A stretch of 64,000 bases of DNA, taken from contig NZ_KE384101.1 of the NCBI RefSeq assembly GCF_000423885.1, forward strand, positions 117,830-181,829, written 5' to 3'. This document shows positions 16,270 to 23,352 of the stretch, one piece after another. This DNA is from Thermomonas fusca DSM 15424. GTDB lineage: Bacteria; Pseudomonadota; Gammaproteobacteria; Xanthomonadales; Xanthomonadaceae. The translations under genes and the position numbers were made by a program. Every line of letters begins with the position of its first letter. Position 1 is the first letter of the stretch. Under the pieces are notes generated by a model that searched no databases, was not told where the DNA came from, and was given only the letters and a program-made list of their open reading frames with translations.

Positions 16270-17151
16270 ATGCCCATCCTGCACCAGATCGACCCCGTCG
16301 CCGTTGCGCTGGGGCCGCTGAAGATCCACTGGTACGGGCTGATGTACCTGCTCGGCTTCGCGGTGGCCTGGTGGCTGGGCCGCCGCCGCGTGCGCGCCGG
16401 CCGCCTGCCCGGCGTGGACGACAACGGGTTCGGCGACCTGATGTTCTACGCCATGCTGGGCGTGGTGCTGGGCGGCCGCATCGGCTACGTGCTGTTCTAC
16501 GACTTCGGCAGCTTCCTGCAGAACCCGCTGATGCTGTTCAGGGTATGGGAAGGCGGGATGAGCTTCCACGGCGGTCTGTTGGGCGTGCTGGTCGCGGGTG
16601 CATGGTGGTCGCGGCGGCAGCGCCTGCACTTCTTCGACACGGTCGACTTCGTCGCCCCGCTGGTGCCGGCCGGGCTCGGTTTCGGTCGCCTCGGCAATTA
16701 CATCGGCGGCGAGTTGTGGGGCAAGCCCACCCAGGGCACGGCGTTCGAGGGCTGGGGCGTGGTGTTCCCGCACGCGTTGCCGGAGCCGTTCGCCTCGATG
16801 GATGCGGCGACGCTGAAGGCGCAATTCGACAGCGGAATACTGGATGCGTTTGCGCGCCATCCCTCGCAGCTGTATCAGGCCACGCTGGAAGGGCTGGTGA
16901 TGTTCGCGGTGCTGGTCTGGTATTCACGCAGGCCGCGCCCGCGCTACGCGGTGGCCGGGCTGTTCGCGCTGCTGTACGGCAGCTTCCGCTTCCTGGTGGA
17001 ATTCGTGCGCGAACCGGACGCGCAGCTGGGCTACCTGGCCTTCGGCTGGCTGACCATGGGCCAGGTGCTGAGCACGCCGTTGATCCTGCTGGGCCTGTTC
17101 TGGCTGTGGCGCTCGCGCAGCGCGCCCACGTTGGCGCCGGAAGTGCGCTGA
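16270..17151 (+). CDS. lgt: Prolipoprotein diacylglyceryl transferase
   Basis: Lgt transfers diacylglycerol from phosphatidylglycerol to the lipobox cysteine of prolipoproteins. The 293-aa protein has about seven helices, the HWYGLMYLLGF opening, the SFHGGLLG signature and FGRLGNYIGGELWG. A GGAG lies about 10 nt before the ATG. Its stop overlaps the thyA start by 1 nt, the lgt-thyA pairing seen in many gammaproteobacteria. The window's own lipoproteins (LolB, the TlpA-like protein) would be substrates. Confidence 0.96.
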   Translation: MPILHQIDPVAVALGPLKIHWYGLMYLLGFAVAWWLGRRRVRAGRLPGVDDNGFGDLMFYAMLGVVLGGRIGYVLFYDFGSFLQNPLMLFRVWEGGMSFHGGLLGVLVAGAWWSRRQRLHFFDTVDFVAPLVPAGLGFGRLGNYIGGELWGKPTQGTAFEGWGVVFPHALPEPFASMDAATLKAQFDSGILDAFARHPSQLYQATLEGLVMFAVLVWYSRRPRPRYAVAGLFALLYGSFRFLVEFVREPDAQLGYLAFGWLTMGQVLSTPLILLGLFWLWRSRSAPTLAPEVR

Positions 17152-17945
17152 TGCGGCAATACCTGGAACTGCTGCGGCACGTGCTGGAGCACGGCAGCGA
17201 CAAGGCCGACCGCACCGGCACCGGCACCCGCAGCGTGTTCGGCTGGCAGATGCGCTTCGATCTGGCCGAAGGCTTCCCGCTGGTGACCACCAAGAAATTG
17301 CACCTGCGCTCGATCATCCACGAGCTGCTGTGGTTCCTGCAGGGCAGCACCAACATCGCCTACCTGAAGGACAACAAGGTTTCGATCTGGGACGAATGGG
17401 CCGATGCCAATGGCGAACTCGGCCCGGTCTACGGCAAGCAGTGGCGCAGCTGGGAAGGCGCCAATGGCGAAACCTTCGACCAGATCCGCTGGGTGGCAGA
17501 CGAGATCCGCCGCAACCCGGATTCGCGCCGGTTGATCGTGTCGGCCTGGAACGTGGCCGACCTGCCGAAGATGGCGCTGATGCCCTGCCACAGCCTGTTC
17601 CAGTTCTACGTGGTGGACGGAAAACTGAGCTGCCAGCTGTACCAGCGCAGCGGCGACATCTTCCTCGGCGTGCCGTTCAACATCGCCAGCTACGCGCTGC
17701 TGACCCACATGGTGGCGCAGGTCTGCGGCTTGGGCGTGGGCGATTTCGTGCACACGCTGGGCGACGCGCATCTGTACAGCAACCATTTCGAGCAGGCGCG
17801 CGAGCAATTGGCGCGCGCGCCGCGGGCGTTGCCGATGCTGAAGCTCAACCCCGAGGTGCGCGACATCTTCGGCTTCGGCTTCGAGGACATCGCCATCGAA
17901 GGCTATGACCCGCTGCCGGCGATCAAGGCGCCGGTGGCGGTTTGA
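17151..17945 (+). CDS. thyA: Thymidylate synthase
   Basis: ThyA converts dUMP and methylene-tetrahydrofolate to dTMP and dihydrofolate. The 264-aa length equals that of E. coli ThyA. The catalytic cysteine is in LMPCHSLFQFYV, with the phosphate-binding RTGTGTRSVFG near the N-terminus and RSGDIFLGVPFNIASYALL downstream. The start overlaps the lgt stop by 1 nt. folA, which regenerates tetrahydrofolate, begins 7 nt after its stop. Confidence 0.97.
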   Translation: MRQYLELLRHVLEHGSDKADRTGTGTRSVFGWQMRFDLAEGFPLVTTKKLHLRSIIHELLWFLQGSTNIAYLKDNKVSIWDEWADANGELGPVYGKQWRSWEGANGETFDQIRWVADEIRRNPDSRRLIVSAWNVADLPKMALMPCHSLFQFYVVDGKLSCQLYQRSGDIFLGVPFNIASYALLTHMVAQVCGLGVGDFVHTLGDAHLYSNHFEQAREQLARAPRALPMLKLNPEVRDIFGFGFEDIAIEGYDPLPAIKAPVAV

Positions 17946-17952
17946 ACCAGCC

Positions 17953-18444
17953 ATGCGCGTTTCGTTGATCGCCGCGCTGGACCGCAACCACGCCATCGGC
18001 CGCGGCAACGCGCTGCCGTGGCACCTGCCCGACGACCTCAGGCGTTTCAAGGCGCTGACCCTGGGCAAGCCGGTGCTGATGGGGCGCAAGACCGCGCAGT
18101 CGCTGGGCCGCGCGCTGCCGAAGCGCAGCAATCTGGTGCTGACCCGCGGCGGCGCGGTGCCGTTCGCGGGGATGCAGGCCGTGGCCTCGCTGGAAGCGGC
18201 CATCGCGTTGGCCGCGGGCGAAGGCGACGAGCTCTGCGTGATCGGTGGCGGCGAGGTCTATGCGCTGTCGCTGTCGCTGGCCACCCATCTGCACCTGACC
18301 CATGTCGAGACCGTGGTCGAAGGCGCGGATGCGTTCTTCCCGCGCCTGGACGCGCAGCGCTGGCGGGAAACCGCGCGCAGCCACCATCCGGCGGACGCGG
18401 CGCACCCGTTCGCGTTCGACTTCGTCGACTACGAGCGCGCCTGA
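17953..18444 (+). CDS. folA: Dihydrofolate reductase
   Basis: FolA reduces dihydrofolate with NADPH and is the target of trimethoprim. The 163-aa protein has the opening SLIAALDRNHAIGRGNALPWHLPDDLRRFK, the cofactor motif VLMGRKTAQSLG and VIGGGEVYALSL. It directly follows thyA, whose product dihydrofolate is its substrate. Its last 16 bases overlap the 3' end of the convergent apaH gene. Confidence 0.96.
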   Translation: MRVSLIAALDRNHAIGRGNALPWHLPDDLRRFKALTLGKPVLMGRKTAQSLGRALPKRSNLVLTRGGAVPFAGMQAVASLEAAIALAAGEGDELCVIGGGEVYALSLSLATHLHLTHVETVVEGADAFFPRLDAQRWRETARSHHPADAAHPFAFDFVDYERA

Positions 18445-19361
18445 CCTTCGGCCGGCCGGCCGCCGTCGTGGCGGCGCGGGCCTTGTTGCCCATGCGGTTT
18501 GTTGCCCTGTCGCGGCGGGCGCTGCTTCGGCGCCGGCGCGGGCACGTCGCGGCCGGGCACCTGCGCCAGCTGGAACTCGTCGCCATCCAGCCGCAGCGCG
18601 GTGAGCTTGCCGCTCCAGACCGCGCCGGTGTCGATGGCGTGCACGCCGTGGCCGATGAACAGCCCCAACGTGCTCCAGTGGCCGCAGACGATCTTCAGGT
18701 CGCGCGGCGCATGGCCGGGCACCGAGAACCACGGATACAGGCCCGGCGGTTGGCTGCCGGGTGCGCCCTTGTGTTCGAACGCGATGCGCCCGCGCGGGCT
18801 GCAATAGCGCATGCGGGTGAAGATGTTGATGATGGCGCGGTCGCGCTCGCTGCCCTGCAGCCTTGGCGACCAGTCCGGGCCGTCGCCGTACATGTTCTTC
18901 AGCAGCTTGCGATAGCCGTCGCCGCGCAGCCGGGCCTCGATCTCGCGGGCGTGTTTCTCGGCCAGCTGCGTGGTCCATTTCGGCGCCAGCCCGGCATGCA
19001 CCATCATCCAGCCCAGCTTGCGGTCCACGTGGGCCAGCTTGCGCCCGCGCAGCCATGCCAGCAGCTCCGGCGCGTCGTCGGCGAACAGCACGCCCTGCAG
19101 GTCGGGGTTGACCCGGCGCTGTTCGTCCGGCGTGCGCTCGGCCACCGCCAGCAGCGACAGGTCGTGGTTGCCCAGCACCACTTCGCAGTGTTCGCGCAGC
19201 GAATGCACCAGCCGCAGGGTTTCGATCGACTGCCCGCCGCGGTTGACCAGGTCGCCGCAGAACCACAGCCGGTCGGCCGCCGGGTCGAAGTTGATCTTCT
19301 CCAGCAGGCGCTGGGTAACGTCGTAGCAACCCTGCAGGTCGCCGATTGCCCAGACGGCCAT
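18429..19361 (-). CDS. apaH: Bis(5'-nucleosyl)-tetraphosphatase, symmetrical
   Basis: ApaH splits Ap4A into two ADP and, in E. coli, removes Np4-type RNA caps. The 310-aa protein starts MAVWAIGDLQGCY and has the metallophosphatase motifs GDLVNRG, LGNHDLSLLA and GHWSTLG. The C-terminal 45 residues (from about PGRDVPAPAPK) are a basic Pro/Gln/Gly tail beyond the usual E. coli length of about 280. It follows apaG by 1 nt and its 3' end overlaps folA by 16 nt on the other strand. Confidence 0.95.
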   Translation of the reverse strand: MAVWAIGDLQGCYDVTQRLLEKINFDPAADRLWFCGDLVNRGGQSIETLRLVHSLREHCEVVLGNHDLSLLAVAERTPDEQRRVNPDLQGVLFADDAPELLAWLRGRKLAHVDRKLGWMMVHAGLAPKWTTQLAEKHAREIEARLRGDGYRKLLKNMYGDGPDWSPRLQGSERDRAIINIFTRMRYCSPRGRIAFEHKGAPGSQPPGLYPWFSVPGHAPRDLKIVCGHWSTLGLFIGHGVHAIDTGAVWSGKLTALRLDGDEFQLAQVPGRDVPAPAPKQRPPRQGNKPHGQQGPRRHDGGRPAEGQARS

Positions 19362-19362
19362 C

Positions 19363-19743
19363 TCAGTGCAGCGTGCGCGGGATGGACAGGGTGAACGCCG
19401 GGATCGGCGCGGCGAAGCGGGTGCCGTCGTCGGCCAGCACGTCATAGCTGCCGCGCATGGTGCCGATGTCGGTCTCCAGCACCGCGCCGGAGGTGTACTG
19501 GAAGCCCTCGCCCGGGCGCAGCCACGGCTGCTCGCCCACCACGCCTTCGCCCACCACCTCGCGGACCTTGCCGTTGCCGTCGGTGATCAGCCAGTGGCGG
19601 CCCAGCAGGCGTGCCGGCACGCGGCCCTGGTTGCGGATGTGGATGGTGTAGGCGAACACGTAGCGGTCTTCCTCCGGCGCCGACTGGTCGTCGAGGAAGC
19701 GGGTATCGACGTCGATGTCGAACTGGTAATCGTTGCTGCTCAT
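19363..19743 (-). CDS. apaG: ApaG (Co2+/Mg2+ efflux-associated) protein
   Basis: The 126-aa protein is a full-length ApaG with the family motifs YTIHIRNQG, LLGRHWLITDGNG, GEGVVGEQPWLRPGEGFQYTSG and GTMRGSY. Structurally it is a fibronectin-III-like fold; Co2+ resistance phenotypes are reported but the biochemical role is unsettled. It lies between ksgA and apaH. A TAGAAT hexamer exactly 6 nt before the ATG suggests a leaderless transcript from its own promoter inside the operon. Confidence 0.95.
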   Translation of the reverse strand: MSSNDYQFDIDVDTRFLDDQSAPEEDRYVFAYTIHIRNQGRVPARLLGRHWLITDGNGKVREVVGEGVVGEQPWLRPGEGFQYTSGAVLETDIGTMRGSYDVLADDGTRFAAPIPAFTLSIPRTLH

Positions 19744-19755
19744 GCGGACATTCTA
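19744..19755 (-). promoter_or_regulatory. Leaderless-type -10 element of apaG
   Basis: On the minus strand TAGAAT (19755-19750) is followed by six bases and then the apaG ATG. The expected start of transcription is the A of the ATG. It would let apaG-apaH be transcribed separately from the lptD-surA-pdxA-ksgA genes. Confidence 0.5.
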
Positions 19756-19786
19756 GCGGGCGCGTGGCGCGCCGCGCCGGTTCCGT

Positions 19787-20593
19787 TCAGGCGCCGAGCA
19801 GCAGGTTGGCCAAGCGCACGAAGCCGGCCACTTCGACCTGCTCCGCGCGCGCGTCCGCGCGCAGGCCGGCGGCTTCGATGGCCGCGGCATCGGCAACCCC
19901 ATTGAGGGCGTTGCGCAGGGTCTTGCGGCGCTGGCCAAAGGCGGCGCGGACGACGTTGGCGAACACCGCGCGGTCCCGCACCTCGATGCATTCCGCCGGT
20001 TTCGGCAGCAGCCGCACCACCGCCGAGTCCACCTTCGGCGCCGGCCGGAACGCGCCCGGCGGCACCACGAACAGCGGCGTCACCGAGCAATAAGCCTGCA
20101 GCATCACGCTCAGGCGACCGTACACCTTGCTGCCGGGGCCGGCGGCCATGCGTTCGACGACTTCCTTCTGCAGCATGAAGTGCATGTCGCGGATCGCCGC
20201 GGCGTGGTCCAGCGCGTGGAACAGGATCGGCGAGCTGAGGTTGTAGGGCAGGTTGCCGACCAGCCGGATCTGCCCGCGGCTATCGCCACGCTGCGCGGCC
20301 AGCGCGGTGAAATCGACGCCCAGCACGTCGCCCTCGATCAGGTGCAGCGTGCCGTGCTCGCGTGCAGCGGCCTGCAGCGGCGCGTGCAGGTCGCGGTCAA
20401 ATTCGATGGCGGTGAGCTCGCCATGCTTCTTCAGCAGCGGGAAGGTCAGCGCGCCCTGGCCAGGGCCGATCTCGACGAGGACATCGCCCGGCCGCGGGTC
20501 GATCGCCTGCACGATCTTCTCGATCACGCCCTTCTCGTGCAGGAAGTTCTGGCCCAGATGCTTCTTGGCCGGTTCAGTGAAGCCGGTGTTCAT
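19787..20593 (-). CDS. ksgA: 16S rRNA dimethyladenosine transferase KsgA/RsmA
   Basis: KsgA dimethylates A1518 and A1519 in helix 45 of 16S rRNA during 30S assembly. The 268-aa protein starts MNTGFTEPAKKHLGQNFLHEKGV and has the SAM-binding VEIGPGQGALTFPLL and the catalytic NLPYNLSSPILFH, then FRPAPKVDSAVVRL. An alternative upstream ATG at 20623 would add ten Pro/Ala residues and touch csaA; the family N-terminus favours 20593. It belongs to the surA-pdxA-ksgA-apaG-apaH cluster. Confidence 0.95.
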   Translation of the reverse strand: MNTGFTEPAKKHLGQNFLHEKGVIEKIVQAIDPRPGDVLVEIGPGQGALTFPLLKKHGELTAIEFDRDLHAPLQAAAREHGTLHLIEGDVLGVDFTALAAQRGDSRGQIRLVGNLPYNLSSPILFHALDHAAAIRDMHFMLQKEVVERMAAGPGSKVYGRLSVMLQAYCSVTPLFVVPPGAFRPAPKVDSAVVRLLPKPAECIEVRDRAVFANVVRAAFGQRRKTLRNALNGVADAAAIEAAGLRADARAEQVEVAGFVRLANLLLGA

Positions 20594-20619
20594 GGCAGGC
20601 GGGCTCGTGGCAGGCGGGC

Positions 20620-20961
20620 TCATAGCAGGCGTGTTCCCAGCGGCACGTCGCGGTCCGGTACGCACAGCGCCACCGCGCCGTCGGCGTCGTGGAAGCCGGT
20701 GACCAGGCATTCGGACATCAGCGGGCCGATCTGTTTGTTGGGGAAGTTGACCACCGCTACGACCAGCCGGCCAACCAGATCCCCGGGGCGATAGTGCACG
20801 GTGATCTGCGCGCTGGACTTGCGCACGCCGAGTTCGGGGCCGAAGTCGACCTGCAGCACGTAGGCCGGCTTGCGCGCCTGTGCGAACGGTTCGGCGGCAA
20901 GCACCCGGCCCACGCGCAGTTCGACCTTCAGGAAGTCGTCGAAGCCGATGGTTTCCATCAT
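20620..20961 (-). CDS. csaA: CsaA-like tRNA-binding domain protein
   Basis: The 113-aa protein is a stand-alone OB-fold tRNA-binding domain like Bacillus CsaA: FLKVELRVGRVLAAEPFAQARKPAYVLQVDFG, then SSAQITVHY, VVNFPNKQIGPLMSECLVTGF and a C-terminal LGTRLL. CsaA has been described as a secretion-related chaperone that can bind tRNA. Here it is inserted between pdxA and ksgA, which are often adjacent in gammaproteobacteria. Its start overlaps the pdxA stop by 4 nt, so it is cotranslated. Confidence 0.88.
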   Translation of the reverse strand: MMETIGFDDFLKVELRVGRVLAAEPFAQARKPAYVLQVDFGPELGVRKSSAQITVHYRPGDLVGRLVVAVVNFPNKQIGPLMSECLVTGFHDADGAVALCVPDRDVPLGTRLL

Positions 20962-21932
20962 GCGTCCGCTTGCCGCGCCGCCAGCTGCGCGCAGCAGCGG
21001 ATGGCGGCGAACAGGCTGGACGGATCGGCCTTGCCGGTGCCGGCAAGGTCGAGCGCGGTGCCGTGATCCACCGCCACGCGCGGGTAGGGCAGGCCGAGGC
21101 TGATGTTCACCGCGTTGGCGAAATCGGCGTGCTTGAGCACCGGCAGGCCCTGGTCGTGGTACATCGCCAGCACTGCGTCGAACCCCGCCAGCTTGCCGGG
21201 CAGGAAGGCGGTGTCGGCCGGCAGCGGGCCGACCAGGTGCAGGCCATCGGAGCGCAGGCGCTCCAGCGTCGGAATGATGATGTCCAGCTCCTCGCGGCCC
21301 AGATGGCCGTCTTCGCCGGCGTGCGGGTTCAGCCCCAGCACCGCGATCACGGGCGCGGCGATGCCGAACTGCAGGCGCAGGGCCGCATCGACGATCCGCA
21401 GCGTGCGCTCCAGCGCGTCCGGGGTGATCCGGTCGGCCACTTCGCGCAGCGGCAGATGCACGGTCTGCAGGGCCACCCGCATCGTCGGGTTGGCCAGCAT
21501 CATCACCACCTCGGCGCCGGCGTGCGCGGCCAGCAGGCCGGTGGTGCCGGTATACGGAATACCGCCGTCGTTGATGACCGCCTTGTGCACCGGGCCGGTG
21601 ACCAGACCGTGCATGCGCCCGTCGAGGCAGGCCTGCGCGGCGCTGGTCAGCGCGGCGATGACCGACACCGCGTTGGCAGGCTCGGGCGTGCCGGGCGCAA
21701 CCTGGTGCGGATGCGGGATGTCCACGATCTCCAGGCTGCGCGGCGTCGCCGGGGTTTCACCGGCGCGATGCAGGACCAGTGGCAGCGATAGCGCGGCGGC
21801 GGCGCGATGCAGGCTTGCGGCATCGCCGAACACGACCAGATCCGCGTCCCAGTCGCGCTGGGCCGCCTGCACGACGAGTTCCGGGCCAACGCCCGCGGGC
21901 TCGCCGGGAACCAGCGCTAGCAGCGGGCGCAT
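20958..21932 (-). CDS. pdxA: 4-hydroxythreonine-4-phosphate dehydrogenase
   Basis: PdxA oxidises 4-phosphohydroxy-threonine with NAD in pyridoxal phosphate synthesis. The 324-aa protein has GEPAGVGPELVV, LVTGPVHKAVIN, LGLNPHAGEDGHLGREE and AMYHDQGLPVLKH, matching the metal and substrate sites of the family, and DHGTALDLAGTGKADPSSL near the end. It is preceded by surA (7-nt gap) and overlaps csaA. Confidence 0.96.
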   Translation of the reverse strand: MRPLLALVPGEPAGVGPELVVQAAQRDWDADLVVFGDAASLHRAAAALSLPLVLHRAGETPATPRSLEIVDIPHPHQVAPGTPEPANAVSVIAALTSAAQACLDGRMHGLVTGPVHKAVINDGGIPYTGTTGLLAAHAGAEVVMMLANPTMRVALQTVHLPLREVADRITPDALERTLRIVDAALRLQFGIAAPVIAVLGLNPHAGEDGHLGREELDIIIPTLERLRSDGLHLVGPLPADTAFLPGKLAGFDAVLAMYHDQGLPVLKHADFANAVNISLGLPYPRVAVDHGTALDLAGTGKADPSSLFAAIRCCAQLAARQADA

Positions 21933-21939
21933 GGATGCC

Positions 21940-23352
21940 TCAGAAGACTGCTCGGCTGCCCTCGGGGCGTTCGACCGGGGCCATCTTGGGCTTTTCCTTC
22001 TCGGTTTGCGGCAGCTCGGGCTGGGTGGACTTGCCTTGCTCGTTGCGCACGTCCACGTAGGCTTCGCCGCGCGTCTCGCGCAGGAAGCGGTCCCACTCTT
22101 CTTCCAGCTTGCGGCGGCCGATGGTCTCGCGTACCTGTGCGCGCAGGTTCTCGTCGCCGGCGGCGATCTCGCGGCTGGCGTTGCGCTGCACGATCACCCA
22201 GCCGGCATCGGTCTTGAACGGCGCCGAGGTCTGGCCGTCGGACAGCGCGGCCACCTGCATGCCGAAGGCGGTGCCGTAGGTGTCGGCGCCGAACCAGCCG
22301 AGGTCGCCGCCGCGACGGCGGGTGGTGGCATCATCGGAATCCTCGCTGGCCAGCTTGGCGAACTCCGCCCCACCGGCCAGGCGCGCCGCCAGCGTGTCGA
22401 TCTTCGCCTTGGCGGCGGCATCGTTGGTCTTGTCGTCGACCTTGACCAGGATCTGCCGCGCCGAGAACTGGGTGACCTTGTCGCCACCGGCGGCGGCCTG
22501 GGTGCGGGTGCCGACCAGCTGCAGCAGCTGGAAGCCGCTGGGGCCGCGGATCGGGCCGATCACCTGGCCGTCCTGCATCTGCTGGATGGCCGATGCGAAC
22601 GACGGCGGGATCTCGTTGGCGCTGCGCCAGCCCAGATCGCCGCCTTCCAGCGCGTTGGGGCTGTCGGAATAGCGCACCGCGGCGGCGGCGAAGGTCATCT
22701 CGCCGCGGTCGATCAGGCCCTTCACGCCCTCGATCTTCTTCTGCGCAATGGCGATTTGCTCCGGGCTGGCCGCTTCCGGCGTCCCCACCAGGATATGGGC
22801 GAGGTGGAACTGCTGGGTCGCGGTGGCGGAGACGTTGGCCATGGCCGCGTCGACTTCGGCTTCGCTGACGTTGATGCGGCCCTGGGCGAAGCTCTGGCGC
22901 AGCTTCTGGGTGATGATTTCGTCGCGCAGGCTGTTGCGGAAATCGGTGAACGACATGCCGTCCTGCGCCAGCCGCTCGCGCAGCTGATCGATGCTCATGC
23001 CGTTCTGCTGGGCGACGCCTTGCACCGCGCGTTCCAGGTCCTGGTCGGTGGCGGTGATACCGGCGTCGGTGGCGCGCGAAATCTGCAGGCGCAGCAGCAC
23101 CAGGCGCTCAAGCACCTGCCGCTCCAGCACGTCCGCCGGCGGCAGCTGGGTGGCCTGGCCGGCGTACTGGGCGCGGATGTTGGCGATCGCGCGGTCCAGT
23201 TCGCTGCGCAGGATCACGTCCTCGTTGACCACGGCGGCGATGCGGTCGACCGGCTGGAGGGCGGCGGCGTCCTGCGCGGACGCGCCACCGGCAAGCAGCA
23301 GCACGGGCAGCAGCGCGGCGAGGTAGCGGGGAGCACGATGGATGGAGGTCAT
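21940..23352 (-). CDS. surA: Periplasmic peptidyl-prolyl isomerase/chaperone SurA
   Basis: SurA escorts outer-membrane proteins such as LptD across the periplasm. The 470-aa precursor has a signal peptide (YLAALLPVLLLAGGASAQ), an N-terminal chaperone region (IAAVVNEDVILRSELD) and two parvulin domains (about residues 180-280 and 290-395; QIAIAQKKIEGVK, RRGGDLGWFGADTYG). The acidic/basic C-terminal tail (PQTEKEKPKMAPVERPEG) is lineage-specific. It overlaps the end of lptD by 4 nt, coupling chaperone and client. Confidence 0.95.
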   Translation of the reverse strand: MTSIHRAPRYLAALLPVLLLAGGASAQDAAALQPVDRIAAVVNEDVILRSELDRAIANIRAQYAGQATQLPPADVLERQVLERLVLLRLQISRATDAGITATDQDLERAVQGVAQQNGMSIDQLRERLAQDGMSFTDFRNSLRDEIITQKLRQSFAQGRINVSEAEVDAAMANVSATATQQFHLAHILVGTPEAASPEQIAIAQKKIEGVKGLIDRGEMTFAAAAVRYSDSPNALEGGDLGWRSANEIPPSFASAIQQMQDGQVIGPIRGPSGFQLLQLVGTRTQAAAGGDKVTQFSARQILVKVDDKTNDAAAKAKIDTLAARLAGGAEFAKLASEDSDDATTRRRGGDLGWFGADTYGTAFGMQVAALSDGQTSAPFKTDAGWVIVQRNASREIAAGDENLRAQVRETIGRRKLEEEWDRFLRETRGEAYVDVRNEQGKSTQPELPQTEKEKPKMAPVERPEGSRAVF

